A program made the translations under genes and the position numbers. 64,000 bases of DNA from Sphaerochaeta associata (GTDB lineage Bacteria; Spirochaetota; Spirochaetia; Sphaerochaetales; Sphaerochaetaceae): the NCBI RefSeq assembly GCF_022869165.1, contig NZ_CP094929.1, positions 930,001 to 994,000 of the forward strand, read 5' to 3'. Below, piece after piece: positions 17,803 through 26,822 of the stretch (positions are counted from its first letter, which is position 1; each line of letters starts with the position of its first letter). The notes under the pieces are model-generated. The model was not told where the DNA came from. It was given only the letters and a program-made list of their open reading frames with translations, and made no database searches.

Positions 17803-18807
17803 ATGAAAAAAGTAACAATTGAAACTGTTGCACAAAAAGTTGGTGTTTCTGCAGCGACTGTCTCATATGCACTCTCGGGCAAGAGGAAAATCAGTCAGGA
17901 AGTGACGGAGAAAATCCTGAAGGCGGTTGAGGAGCTTGATTACAGACCCAGCATTACTGCAAGGAATCTTGCGAGCAATAAGACGTGGTCGGTGGGGTTG
18001 TATGCCTCTCCTACACAAAATATCCGTGAGGACTACTTTTTCAATAACATACTTGCAGGAGTTCTTGACGTACTTCACGTCAAGAAGTACCAGATTCATC
18101 TCTATGCCGACTACTTGAACGAGAAATCGAAGAACCACCCTGATTTGAACCTGACCCAGCCTATAGACGGTGCGCTGATCATGAATCCGAGAATCAACGA
18201 TGTGTATATCAATCACCTCAAGCAGAGAAATATCCCCTATGTGGTAATCGGGACTCCCGATGAGCGGGATGATTCATTCTATGTGGATGCAGATGTAACG
18301 GCAGGGTATTATGCCATAGTCAATTATCTTATCAGGAAGGGACATCGAAAGATCATTCTTGTAAACGGAGATAAAGCGTATACGCAGAGTGAGAAGCGTC
18401 GAACCGGCTACAGCATGGCCTATCACGACAACGGTTTGGGTTTCAGTGAGGATTGGATCATCAACGTGCCCATGCTCGAGGAGCAAGGATACAAGGTCTT
18501 CATGCAAACCATCAAGAGAATCCCCGATTTTACAGCCGTCGTCACCTTCAACGATACCATTGCCGTCGGGGTGCTCAGGGCATTGAAGGAGAGCAACCTC
18601 GCCGTACCTTCCAGGGTGGCTGTAGTCAGCGCAGGTAATACGATGATCACCAGGATTCACTCCCCGGCTATAACCAGCCTGGACATGGGGGCGTATGAGA
18701 TTGGTTCGAAAGCGGCAGAGTTGTTGATTGATGTCATCGAAAAAAGACGGATTCAGCCCTCTCATGAGATCATCCAAACACGCTTGGTGGAGCGAGAAAG
18801 CAGCTGA
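17803..18807 (+). CDS. LacI-family transcriptional regulator
   Basis: The 334-residue protein begins with a LacI helix-turn-helix and hinge (TIETVAQKVGVSAATVSYAL, residues 5-24, then DYRPSITARNLAS) followed by a periplasmic-binding-protein-like sensor domain (VAVVSAGNT, AITSLDMGAYEIG). It lies directly upstream of the sugar ABC operon and matching operators lie at both promoters. It is therefore the likely local repressor, relieved by an imported sugar, probably an alpha-xyloside or its product given the GH31 enzyme. Confidence 0.9.
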   Translation: MKKVTIETVAQKVGVSAATVSYALSGKRKISQEVTEKILKAVEELDYRPSITARNLASNKTWSVGLYASPTQNIREDYFFNNILAGVLDVLHVKKYQIHLYADYLNEKSKNHPDLNLTQPIDGALIMNPRINDVYINHLKQRNIPYVVIGTPDERDDSFYVDADVTAGYYAIVNYLIRKGHRKIILVNGDKAYTQSEKRRTGYSMAYHDNGLGFSEDWIINVPMLEEQGYKVFMQTIKRIPDFTAVVTFNDTIAVGVLRALKESNLAVPSRVAVVSAGNTMITRIHSPAITSLDMGAYEIGSKAAELLIDVIEKRRIQPSHEIIQTRLVERESS

Positions 18808-18899
18808 GTCTGATTTGACTTTTCGGTACTATTGAGAACTTTTCGTGTATGTAAAGGCTTTCTTTCCCCGTCTTTCTAGTGATGAATATACATTTTTGC

Positions 18900-18945
18900 T
18901 TGACAGAAAAGGAAAATCGTCCATATAGTAGTTTAAGCGATTAAA
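18900..18945 (+). promoter_or_regulatory. Promoter and LacI-type operator of the sugar ABC operon
   Basis: TTGACA (18900-18905) and TATAGT (18924-18929) are 18 bases apart. TTTAAGCGATTAAA (18932-18945), nearly a perfect palindrome around CG, starts three bases after the -10 element, the same arrangement as at the regulator's own promoter. A partial third copy, TTTAGCGTTTA, lies at 18967-18977. Confidence 0.7.
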
Positions 18946-19087
18946 TAATAATACTGTAAAAATATGTTTAGCGTTTATCCGATGAGCATGTACCTGTCCG
19001 TTTGTGATGACTGCAATGGAACCTTGAAAGCCGTTCTTGATGGAGAAAGCATTCAACGTAAGAGTTGATTTGTAATAGGAGGAACGT

Positions 19088-20404
19088 ATGAAAATTCGAG
19101 TTAAGGTCGTATGTGTGCTGCTTATGCTGATACCGTCCATGATGCTCTGGTCAGCCGGGACCAAGGAGCAAGGTTCAGCAAAGACCGACGGTGCTGCTGT
19201 AATCACTATTTGGGATTTCAAATATGGTGATGTCCAAGGCGTTCAACCGGCAATGAAAAAAATTGATGATTTGATCATGAAGAATAATCCCGGTCTTACC
19301 ATCAAGCATGTCGGACAGCCGAATGACAACTATTATCAATTGGTCCGTGCCGCTGTACAGGCTGGACAGGGCCCTGATATCGTCATGTTCCATGGTGGCG
19401 TCCAAGCCTATGAGTTTGATGACTATACAATCGGCATGGACCAGTACATCGCACCTTGGAGATCGGAGATTTCCGAGTTCAGCTGGGCTTACTGCTCCGA
19501 AGGCGGGGATGGCTCAAAGCCGGTTCATATGGTTCCGCTGACAACCCAGGGTTTCGGCATCTACTACAATAAGGCCCTCTTCAAGCAAGCCGGCCTTGAT
19601 CCTGAGAAGGCTCCCTCCGACCTCGATTCCTTCATGGCTGCCTGTGAGAAGCTCAAGAAGGCGGGAATCGTACCGATGGTTGCCGGTTTGCAAGGTGATC
19701 CGTACACCATTGATTTCCTGTTCAGATGCTTTATAGCAAATATCTACGGCGACAATGTGAAGGATCTGGGAACCGGCAGGCAAAACTTCAAGGGTAATGC
19801 CCAATTCAAGCGTGCAGCCGAGATTGTTCAGGAAATGTTTGCAAAGGGATATGTCGACCCAGCAGGAACCTCGACTCCGTACTTCATGGATGCAGCCAAT
19901 AACTTTGCAGCAGGCAAGGGTGCCATGTTCGTCGGTCTTCTCTCGGATGTCTGCCACTGGAAAGTCTTCAACGATGCGCTGGGCAAGGATGGCGTAGGAT
20001 ACATGCCGACCATCAATTTCCCCGGAGCCTCGTTTAAGGACCAGCAGGTCGGCCAACCTGCCGGCATCGGCTACAGTGTCATGAAATGGTCGAAGAATCC
20101 TGAAGCGGCTATGAAGGTGGTGGAAGCGTATGCCCGCGGTGAAGGGAATGCAATATGGATGGGCATGACTGGAGCACTGTCGCCCAACAAGAATGTCGAC
20201 ATCAATAGCCTTGGATATCCTTTGGTGGCCAAGATTCTTGAGAAGCCGTTCGTGCTGGACTTCAACACCCTGTTGTTGAACGAGGATGCCAACGGGAACT
20301 TCGATCGATACTGTGCACAGGCATTCGTATCGAAGGAAATCACCATCGATAAATTCATCGATTTGTGCCAAGGCATGTTGGACAATGTTCAGAAAGCGAG
20401 ATAA
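19088..20404 (+). CDS. Sugar ABC transporter substrate-binding protein
   Basis: The 438-residue protein has a signal peptide (positively charged start, hydrophobic residues 8-23, LWSAGTKEQ at the likely cleavage region) and a family 1 solute-binding fold (VRAAVQAGQGPDIVMFHGG, PMVAGLQGDPYT, GKGAMFVG). No lipobox cysteine is present, so anchoring is not by a standard lipid. ATG 19088 follows AGGAGG. It heads the operon and is separated from the permease genes by a strong hairpin. Ligand probably an oligosaccharide for the GH31 enzyme. Confidence 0.9.
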   Translation: MKIRVKVVCVLLMLIPSMMLWSAGTKEQGSAKTDGAAVITIWDFKYGDVQGVQPAMKKIDDLIMKNNPGLTIKHVGQPNDNYYQLVRAAVQAGQGPDIVMFHGGVQAYEFDDYTIGMDQYIAPWRSEISEFSWAYCSEGGDGSKPVHMVPLTTQGFGIYYNKALFKQAGLDPEKAPSDLDSFMAACEKLKKAGIVPMVAGLQGDPYTIDFLFRCFIANIYGDNVKDLGTGRQNFKGNAQFKRAAEIVQEMFAKGYVDPAGTSTPYFMDAANNFAAGKGAMFVGLLSDVCHWKVFNDALGKDGVGYMPTINFPGASFKDQQVGQPAGIGYSVMKWSKNPEAAMKVVEAYARGEGNAIWMGMTGALSPNKNVDINSLGYPLVAKILEKPFVLDFNTLLLNEDANGNFDRYCAQAFVSKEITIDKFIDLCQGMLDNVQKAR

Positions 20405-20417
20405 GTAAGTCAATGGC

Positions 20418-20454
20418 GGGTTGTCCGGTCTTGTGCCATGTACACGGACAACCC
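20418..20454 (+). terminator. Intercistronic hairpin after the first binding-protein gene
   Basis: A perfect 10-bp stem (GGGTTGTCCG at 20418-20427 with CGGACAACCC at 20445-20454) with a 17-base loop and a short T-rich tail lies between the binding-protein and permease genes. Such hairpins usually act as partial terminators or mRNA stabilisers that keep the binding protein in excess. Confidence 0.65.
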
Positions 20455-20476
20455 ATACTTTTGCAGGGGGCTTCAT

Positions 20477-21370
20477 GTGAAAATCCGAGCATCCAGAGTG
20501 AACAGCCAGAGCATTGAACCCTATCTGCTGATAGCACCGCTTCTGGTTCTTCTGCTTGTTTTCATTCTCTACCCGGTTGTCGCCAATATGTATTTGAGCT
20601 TCTTCAAATGGAAAGGAATGGGAAAGGCGACGTTCATTGGATTGGAAAACTATCGGACCATGTTCAGTGATGAGACTTTTTGGGTATCGATCAAGAATAC
20701 CATGGTCCTTCTGCTCTATATACCATTGGGAGTCATGCTACCCGTTCTCATCTCCGCCGTTCTGCGAGAGGGCCTTAAGGGATGGTCTCTTTTCAGGGCG
20801 ATCATCTATCTGCCGAATATTCTCGGGTATGTGATCATGGGGATGATCAGCAGCATTCTGTTCAGAAAGTTGGGTCCCATCAATCATGTGCTGACATCGC
20901 TGGGTTTGGAATCGCTGGCTCTCGATTGGTTGAGCATTCCGATTCTGGCCCTCAATACGTTGGGCTTGGTCTATGGCGTCTGGCTTCGTTTGGGATTCGG
21001 ATGCATCTTCTTCCTTGCTGCGATGAGCGGCATAGATGCATCGCTCTATGATGCTGCAAAAATTGACGGGGCGCTGTGGTGGCGGACATTCTGGAATGTC
21101 ACCATTCCTTCCATTCGATTTTCGATTGAGTTCTGGATTGTACTTTCCTTCATCGAGATCCTTGCCCGTGCATTCTCATTCATCTACTCATACTCTCGCG
21201 GTGGTCCGGGGTTCGCAACCTTCACCTTGGAGTACGGAATCTACAATGAAGGTTTTGTCGCCTTCAATATGGGCTATGCAAGTACCTGGGCGAGTGTGTT
21301 GTTCATTGTGTGTGCAGTCATCGCATATTTCCAGATTGTCTTGATGAGGAAGAATTCGGATGTCCAATAA
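20477..21370 (+). CDS. Sugar ABC transporter permease, MalF-like
   Basis: The 297-residue protein has six predicted membrane helices and the permease EAA-loop region (DASLYDAAKIDGALWWRTFW, then VTIPSIR). GTG 20477, preceded by GCAGGGGG, gives the usual short cytoplasmic N-terminus; the frame is open further upstream to 20438 without a good start. It overlaps the next permease gene by 11 bases. No ATPase gene is in the operon, so a shared MsmK/UgpC-type ATPase elsewhere is inferred. Confidence 0.9.
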   Translation: MKIRASRVNSQSIEPYLLIAPLLVLLLVFILYPVVANMYLSFFKWKGMGKATFIGLENYRTMFSDETFWVSIKNTMVLLLYIPLGVMLPVLISAVLREGLKGWSLFRAIIYLPNILGYVIMGMISSILFRKLGPINHVLTSLGLESLALDWLSIPILALNTLGLVYGVWLRLGFGCIFFLAAMSGIDASLYDAAKIDGALWWRTFWNVTIPSIRFSIEFWIVLSFIEILARAFSFIYSYSRGGPGFATFTLEYGIYNEGFVAFNMGYASTWASVLFIVCAVIAYFQIVLMRKNSDVQ

Positions 21371-22193
21371 TTATCGGAAGATTGTGAAAGGCATCATGTA
21401 TCTGGTTCTGGTGATATGTGCCTTGATGGCTCTTTATCCCTTGTATTTCATGCTCATCACCAGCCTTAAAGGATCGGCTGAGTACGTCAATAACAAGCTG
21501 TTCATCCCCACCAATCCGATGGTGGACAACTACCACTACGTCTGGGTGAAAGGCAACATGCTCAGGTATTTCCTCAACAGCTGCCTCCTGATTCCGTCCG
21601 GGTTGCTGCTGTATCTCTTTGTTTGCATCACCGCCGGTTTTGCATTCGGGCGCCTGAAGTTTCCCTTCCGGTTCGTTCTGTTCCTTTCGGTCTTATTCCT
21701 GATGATCTTCCCGCAGATGCTGCTTTCGATTCAAATATTCCAGATTTGCCGGAAACTGAATCTGATCAACAATTACGCGGGCTTGATTCTTGTTTGGGTG
21801 GCTTACTTCGGGCCCTTCGGCACCTACATCATGACCACCTACTATGCAACGGTTCCCATTGAAATGGTCGAGTCTGCACGACTTGATGGAACCGGTGTCT
21901 ATAAGATGTTGTACTACATCATGGTCCCGATTGCAAAACCCATGATTGTCATCATCATAGTCATCGGCACGCAATCCATGTGGAATGAGCTGCCGTTCTC
22001 TCTTCTGTTGTTGCAAACTGAATCACTGAGGACCATCACCCAGGGAATCGGTTTGCTTAAAGGCCAATATGGGCTGGATGATACAATTTTGTCGGCTGCC
22101 ATCTTGTCCGCCTCGGTGGTTCCCCTGTTGCTGTTCCTGTTCTTCCAGCGTCAGATAACCATGGGGGCCTACAGCGGGGCGGTCAAGGGCTGA
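21360..22193 (+). CDS. Sugar ABC transporter permease, MalG-like
   Basis: The 277-residue protein has six predicted membrane helices and an EAA loop (VESARLDGTGVYKMLYYIMV) that contacts the ATPase. The C-terminal GAYSGAVKG is typical of MalG-type partners. It starts within the last 11 bases of the MalF-like gene, indicating coupled translation, and lies 28 bases before the GH31 gene. Confidence 0.9.
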   Translation: MSNNYRKIVKGIMYLVLVICALMALYPLYFMLITSLKGSAEYVNNKLFIPTNPMVDNYHYVWVKGNMLRYFLNSCLLIPSGLLLYLFVCITAGFAFGRLKFPFRFVLFLSVLFLMIFPQMLLSIQIFQICRKLNLINNYAGLILVWVAYFGPFGTYIMTTYYATVPIEMVESARLDGTGVYKMLYYIMVPIAKPMIVIIIVIGTQSMWNELPFSLLLLQTESLRTITQGIGLLKGQYGLDDTILSAAILSASVVPLLLFLFFQRQITMGAYSGAVKG

Positions 22194-22221
22194 TGGTGCA
22201 TGATACAGGTAAAGGGCGGGT

Positions 22222-24507
22222 ATGAAGCAAAGAAATCGGTTTGTATTTGATATGTTGGACCAGGATTCCCCCGAGGCGGGCAGAGAATCGATTTATCGAG
22301 CGGGAACACCAAAGAGAGTGTATCAGGAAGCTCTTGATACCGTGCTTGAAGTTCCATTCACAAAACAGGAACTCAAAGGTCTGTTCCTGCATCCTGATAT
22401 ACAAGCACCAGAGATGATGCCGAATATGATTATACGCTCCTACGGGGATGCAATCATCAGGTTGACCATGGCTTGCAGCCCCGATGTTCCTGATGATGCA
22501 GGCAATCCCATGCTTTTATGGGACGCTTCCTTGCAGCAGGGGGCTCTTCTTCCTGTCAGGACGAAGGATGGCTGGGAACTGAAGGATGAACGAGGCATTT
22601 GCAGGGTATGCATCAATACCAAGCAGGAGAACAGGGAAATCTTGAGTACCTTGCAGCCTGAGCCGCCCCGGACCTTTGATGTGACCATCCTTGCAGATGG
22701 GAAAACCCCGGTGCCTTTTATGGCCTATGATGACTTTTTTCCTTCTCAATCCGAGTCTTTCAGTCTGGGGTTTGTTCAACGGGATGATCTAGTCAACCGA
22801 TGGGTATACTCGCTTCATGCACAGGCTGACGAGAAATTTGCCGGTACCGGAGAACGTTTTGCGTCGATGAATTTGGCTGGAAAAACATTTGTGTTGGAGA
22901 ATACCGATGGACTTGGGGTAAACAGCAGGCGAGCCTACAAGAATGTGCCGTTCTACCTATCCAGCAAGGGATATGGACTGTTGATCATGTCTTCGGGTCA
23001 TGTACGCCTCTCCTTGGCTGACATATCCACCCGTGCCGCCCAGGCTGTGGTGGAGGATGAAGTACTGGATTTGTTCTTTATCGGTGGAAACACGGTAGAG
23101 CAGATAGTACGCAATTATCGAAGAATCACCGGCTTTCCCTCTGACGTGCCTCTCTGGTCCTATGGGACATGGATGAGCCGCATGAGTTACTTCTCCGCTG
23201 ATGAGACACGCATGGTAGTGAAGAACATGCGCGAGGGCGGCTATCCTTGTGATGTCATCCACATCGATACCGGCTGGTTTGAAAAAGACTGGAAATGCGA
23301 GTGGGAGTTCAGTAAAACTCGATTTCCTAACCCTGAGGCCTATTTGAAGGAGATGGAAGAGCAGGGGATGCGAATAAGCCTTTGGCAGCTTCCCTGCATA
23401 GCAAAGGACACCAAGCATTACGCTCTTGCACAAGCACATCGGTTTGTAGCTCCTAAAAGCGAACATGTTGCATTGGGGTCGAATTTCAGCGAGGTGGAGT
23501 TCGACGGGAACATTGATTTTACGAATCCAGAAGCTGTTCGCTGGTATCAAGGGCTGCTGGAGCACTTGCTGAAGCTGGGTGCAGCGGTGATCAAGACGGA
23601 TTTCGGCGAGGTGATAGAGGAGCATGCCGATTACCATGGCATGCCGTACCGAACATTGCACAACCTGTATTCCCTGCTGTACCAGAAAGCTGCCTATGAG
23701 GTCAGCAGGCAGGTCAAAGGTGCCGAGGCGATGATTTGGGCCAGAGCGGGATGGATAGGGTGTCAGCGCTATCCCGTGCATTGGAGCGGCGATTGCGCTT
23801 GTTCCTGGGATGGTATGGCCGGCTCATTAAGGGGAGGGCTCCATCTGGGCCTTTGCGGGTTCGCCTTCTGGAGCCACGATGTCCCCGGCTTCCAGGGCGT
23901 TCCCAGTTTTATGAACAGCCGGCCGGACAATGATTTGTATATCAGATGGACACAGATGGGGGTATTCACTTCACACCTTAGATACCACGGGACGACAGCA
24001 CGGGAACCGTACGAATACCCCGAGGTTGCCGATCTTGCACGCCAGTGGCTGAGGCTTCGCTATGCTTTGATCCCCTACCTTGCCCGGGAGGGGAGAAAAG
24101 CTACGCAAACCGGATATCCTGTTTTGCGCGCCTTGATCTTCCACCATCAGGATGATCCGATCTGTTGGTCCATCGATGACCAGTTCTATTGCGGGGATGC
24201 GTTTTTGGTTGCTCCTGTCATGAACAGTTCAGGGTTAAGGCACGTGTATCTGCCTGCAGGAGAGTGGGTCGATTTCTGGAGCGGGGATGTGATACAAGGC
24301 GGCATCTGGCTGAAGCATGTAGCACACTCTCTTGCCTTGATGCCGGTATTCGTGAAAAAGGGTTCCATAATTCCCATATACCCTGAAATTGTGCAGCATA
24401 CCGGACAGATGGAGATGCAAAAGATTCGGGAACTGCATTTTGATGCAACATATTCAGGGTTCCGAACATCAATACTGGGTTCGATCATTCATCTGGGTGA
24501 TTCCTGA
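22222..24507 (+). CDS. yicI: Alpha-xylosidase, GH31 (YicI-like)
   Basis: The 761-residue protein is a GH31 retaining alpha-glycosidase. The nucleophile is Asp460 in IKTDFGE and the acid/base Asp524 in HWSGD. IDTGWFEKDWKCEWEF and RAGWIGCQRYPVHW are typical of the YicI alpha-xylosidase branch, which releases xylose from isoprimeverose-type xyloglucan fragments. There is no signal peptide, so it acts on sugars brought in by the ABC importer encoded just upstream. Length fits YicI (about 770). An alpha-glucosidase remains possible. Confidence 0.88.
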   Translation: MKQRNRFVFDMLDQDSPEAGRESIYRAGTPKRVYQEALDTVLEVPFTKQELKGLFLHPDIQAPEMMPNMIIRSYGDAIIRLTMACSPDVPDDAGNPMLLWDASLQQGALLPVRTKDGWELKDERGICRVCINTKQENREILSTLQPEPPRTFDVTILADGKTPVPFMAYDDFFPSQSESFSLGFVQRDDLVNRWVYSLHAQADEKFAGTGERFASMNLAGKTFVLENTDGLGVNSRRAYKNVPFYLSSKGYGLLIMSSGHVRLSLADISTRAAQAVVEDEVLDLFFIGGNTVEQIVRNYRRITGFPSDVPLWSYGTWMSRMSYFSADETRMVVKNMREGGYPCDVIHIDTGWFEKDWKCEWEFSKTRFPNPEAYLKEMEEQGMRISLWQLPCIAKDTKHYALAQAHRFVAPKSEHVALGSNFSEVEFDGNIDFTNPEAVRWYQGLLEHLLKLGAAVIKTDFGEVIEEHADYHGMPYRTLHNLYSLLYQKAAYEVSRQVKGAEAMIWARAGWIGCQRYPVHWSGDCACSWDGMAGSLRGGLHLGLCGFAFWSHDVPGFQGVPSFMNSRPDNDLYIRWTQMGVFTSHLRYHGTTAREPYEYPEVADLARQWLRLRYALIPYLAREGRKATQTGYPVLRALIFHHQDDPICWSIDDQFYCGDAFLVAPVMNSSGLRHVYLPAGEWVDFWSGDVIQGGIWLKHVAHSLALMPVFVKKGSIIPIYPEIVQHTGQMEMQKIRELHFDATYSGFRTSILGSIIHLGDS

Positions 24508-24552
24508 GTGACACTGTTCATCATAAGAAGTCACCGCTACATTACAACAAGA

Positions 24553-24592
24553 CACGAGCCATCGACGTCATGTCATGCATCGATGGCTTGTG
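24553..24592. terminator. Hairpin between convergent GH31 and aldo/keto reductase genes
   Basis: A 13-bp stem with one G-U pair (CACGAGCCATCGA at 24553-24565 with TCGATGGCTTGTG at 24580-24592) encloses a 14-base loop. It lies between two convergent stop codons and has no strong T-tract on either side, so termination may be partial. Confidence 0.6.
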
Positions 24593-24612
24593 CTGTAAAG
24601 ACTTCATTCCTG

Positions 24613-25596
24613 TTAATACGGGCCTCGGATGTGCCGGGCTACCTTGCTTTCATAAAAGGCTTGTATCTTGGCATGCAGGTCGCTGCTGAGCGGAGGCAGC
24701 TTTGAGATGGAAGCATTCGCCGCAACCTGTGAGGGACGGCTCGCCCCTGGAATTACTACGGTTACCGCATCGAAATCCAGGATCCATCGTAGTGCCATCT
24801 GAGCCAGCGTCATTCCTTCTGGTTTCAACAAGGCGAGCTCATCGGCCAGTTCAACTCCCTTCTCAAAGGGGACTCCTGCAAACGTCTCGCCGACATTGAA
24901 TGAAGCACCGTCACGGTTGAAGTTGCGGTGGTCTGACTCTCCGAACGTGGTTGCTTTTGTCATCTTGCCGCTGAGCAGTCCACTGGCCAGGGGAACCCTT
25001 GCAATGATGGATACCTGTTTTTCCTTTGCTTTGGCAAAGAGCTCGCTGATGGGTTTCTGTCGGTAGATGTTGAAAATCACCTGCAGTGATGCTAGCCCTT
25101 CCTGCTCGAGGCAGATCAGGCCTTCCTCAACGGTTTCAACGCTGGCTCCGAAGTGCTCGATCTTGCCTTGTTTCTTCAGCTCGCGTAGCGTATCGAAAAC
25201 GGCTCCCTCGGCCATCACTTCACGAGGAATGCAGTGCAACTGGGTGAGATTCAGCCGTTCCAAGCCAAGTCGCTTCAGTGAGGCTTCGGTATGCTTGATG
25301 ATGTTCTCCCTGGTAAAGTTTCCCGGCCATCCGGGATCAGAACCCCGACCGAGTTTCGTAGCAACAAATACGTTGTCAGAGTGTGTGCGAAGGAATTTCC
25401 CGATGAACTGTTCACTTCTTCCGTCACCATACACATCGGCGGTATCGAAAAATGTGATGCCTTCTTGTGTTGCAGTAGTAAGAATTTGCATTGCGGTTGC
25501 TTCATCCACCGAGCCCCAGGAGCCGCCGATTTGCCAGGTTCCCAATCCAACTTCCGAAACGAGTCTTTTATCCGGTCCAAATGGTCGTGTATTCAT
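24613..25596 (-). CDS. Aldo/keto reductase
   Basis: The 327-residue protein is a complete aldo/keto reductase barrel: GLGTWQIGGSWG at the start, the catalytic FFDTADVYGDGRSE with Asp and Tyr, KLGRGSD lysine, LTQLHCIP histidine, and VVIPGASRPSQV for NADPH binding. Substrate is unknown. ATG 25596 has GGAG eight bases upstream, so the 354-residue reading from 25677 is rejected. It stands alone and is convergent with the GH31 gene. Confidence 0.9.
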   Translation of the reverse strand: MNTRPFGPDKRLVSEVGLGTWQIGGSWGSVDEATAMQILTTATQEGITFFDTADVYGDGRSEQFIGKFLRTHSDNVFVATKLGRGSDPGWPGNFTRENIIKHTEASLKRLGLERLNLTQLHCIPREVMAEGAVFDTLRELKKQGKIEHFGASVETVEEGLICLEQEGLASLQVIFNIYRQKPISELFAKAKEKQVSIIARVPLASGLLSGKMTKATTFGESDHRNFNRDGASFNVGETFAGVPFEKGVELADELALLKPEGMTLAQMALRWILDFDAVTVVIPGASRPSQVAANASISKLPPLSSDLHAKIQAFYESKVARHIRGPY

Positions 25597-25692
25597 ACTT
25601 TGTACTCCATGACGTTTTGTGGTATCCATCAGCCTATACGCTACGTGAGAATATTGCAAATACATTGCCTGTAGCAAAGAAGTGATACTTGT

Positions 25693-26046
25693 TTACACTG
25701 GATTATAAAAACTTCCTGTATGAAAATTCTCATTGCCAAGAGGAGTTGCCGTCATTCTGAAGATGACACAGCCATCAGGACAAACGAGGTCTTTGCAATA
25801 TTTGCTCGATCCACCGATGTTCCGCAAATCCCCTCCGCTTCGCACTGCCTCCATGATGGGAAACATGAGCATCATCACTTTGGAGCAGATACCCTGTCCC
25901 TGCTCATTTACCGGACAACCGTATGTGCAGGTGTAGACATCTCCGACCTCTTCACCATTTCTACAGTAACGCTCGGTTTGATCACCGCGAAGGAATCCTG
26001 TTACTTCAATTGTCCACTCATACTCTTCTGCATACCATTTTTTCAT
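25693..26046 (-). CDS. TIGR04076 family cysteine-rich protein
   Basis: The 117-residue protein matches the TIGR04076 pattern: KKWYAEEYEWTIEVTG, CRNGEEVGDVYTCTYGCP, then ICSKVMMLMFPIMEAVRSGG and CPDGCVIFRM. Eight conserved cysteines suggest metal or cluster binding; the function of the family is not known. ATG 26046 is six bases after GCGAGG. It is convergent-free and divergent from the membrane protein gene at 26209. Confidence 0.82.
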   Translation of the reverse strand: MKKWYAEEYEWTIEVTGFLRGDQTERYCRNGEEVGDVYTCTYGCPVNEQGQGICSKVMMLMFPIMEAVRSGGDLRNIGGSSKYCKDLVCPDGCVIFRMTATPLGNENFHTGSFYNPV

Positions 26047-26208
26047 GACAAACCTCGCTGAACGATGGGTTTTTACTGTTTGAATTCTATTGGAGATAGA
26101 ATACCATACATGTGTCCCATTTTCATTGCTCGACTATCTGCTTCGGTGCAAGAGGATGAGAAAATGAAAGATGAATCAGTAACAACGTTCTAATGGATGG
26201 GATGCACA

Positions 26209-26637
26209 ATGAGCAAGAGAACTATTTCTGTCATAAAAGTTTTCTCGACCAAAAAATCATATGTACTGAAAATTCTACTCATCGTTTACCTGTTGTCGTT
26301 TCTAGGTGCTACCTACAATCATGCAATGGACTTAATCAAGTACGGGTTGTTTCCTTATCAGAGACTGAACAGCAGTGTTCCTGTCTGGTTGAACATCTAT
26401 TGGACTCTGCTTACTCTCATCGATCCACTGGCCATGGCACTTCTTCTGTACTGCATCGATGTAGGTCTGGTGCTGTATGGAGTGGTGATTATTTCAGATG
26501 TATGTATCAACTATTGGTTCATGATTACCACCAATGGATTGTTCAGCTGGGTGAACTTCGGACAGATAAGCCAGTTGCTGTTCCTGATTTTCTATGTTTC
26601 TACAGTTCGGTATATCCATCTACAGTCAAAAAAGTGA
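26209..26637 (+). CDS. Small multi-spanning membrane protein, family not recognised
   Basis: The 142-residue protein has a basic N-terminus (SKRTISVIKVFSTKKSYV) followed by about four hydrophobic helices (residues 20-40, 65-85, 87-105, 120-135) and a basic C-terminus ending QSKK. ATG 26209 has GGATGGG seven bases upstream; ATGs at 26193 and 26197 are alternatives, the former in another frame. I do not recognise the family. It lies at the left edge of an accessory stretch with a Fic gene and toxin-antitoxin remains. Confidence 0.6.
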   Translation: MSKRTISVIKVFSTKKSYVLKILLIVYLLSFLGATYNHAMDLIKYGLFPYQRLNSSVPVWLNIYWTLLTLIDPLAMALLLYCIDVGLVLYGVVIISDVCINYWFMITTNGLFSWVNFGQISQLLFLIFYVSTVRYIHLQSKK

Positions 26638-26731
26638 GCTTGCTCTTCCTTTATGCAATCGAATGACCCGTTGCCGTAGGGAAGTGGAATTAGGTCCAGG
26701 CAAACAATGCTTTTGAAGTACAATGTATGCC

Positions 26732-26790
26732 TTTATCGGCAAGTATGCTATGGTTATCTAATTCGTAAGTATTGATTTTTTGCCGATAAA
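26732..26790. repeat. 11-bp perfect inverted repeat before the Fic gene
   Basis: TTTATCGGCAA at 26732-26742 and its exact complement TTGCCGATAAA at 26780-26790 are separated by 37 bases and end 33 bases before the fic start codon. The space between is AT-rich and could hold the promoter. The Fic protein carries an N-terminal DNA-binding-like domain, so this may be its own operator. Confidence 0.5.
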
Positions 26791-26822
26791 ATGATATACA
26801 TGTTTGAAGGTAAAGAAATATC

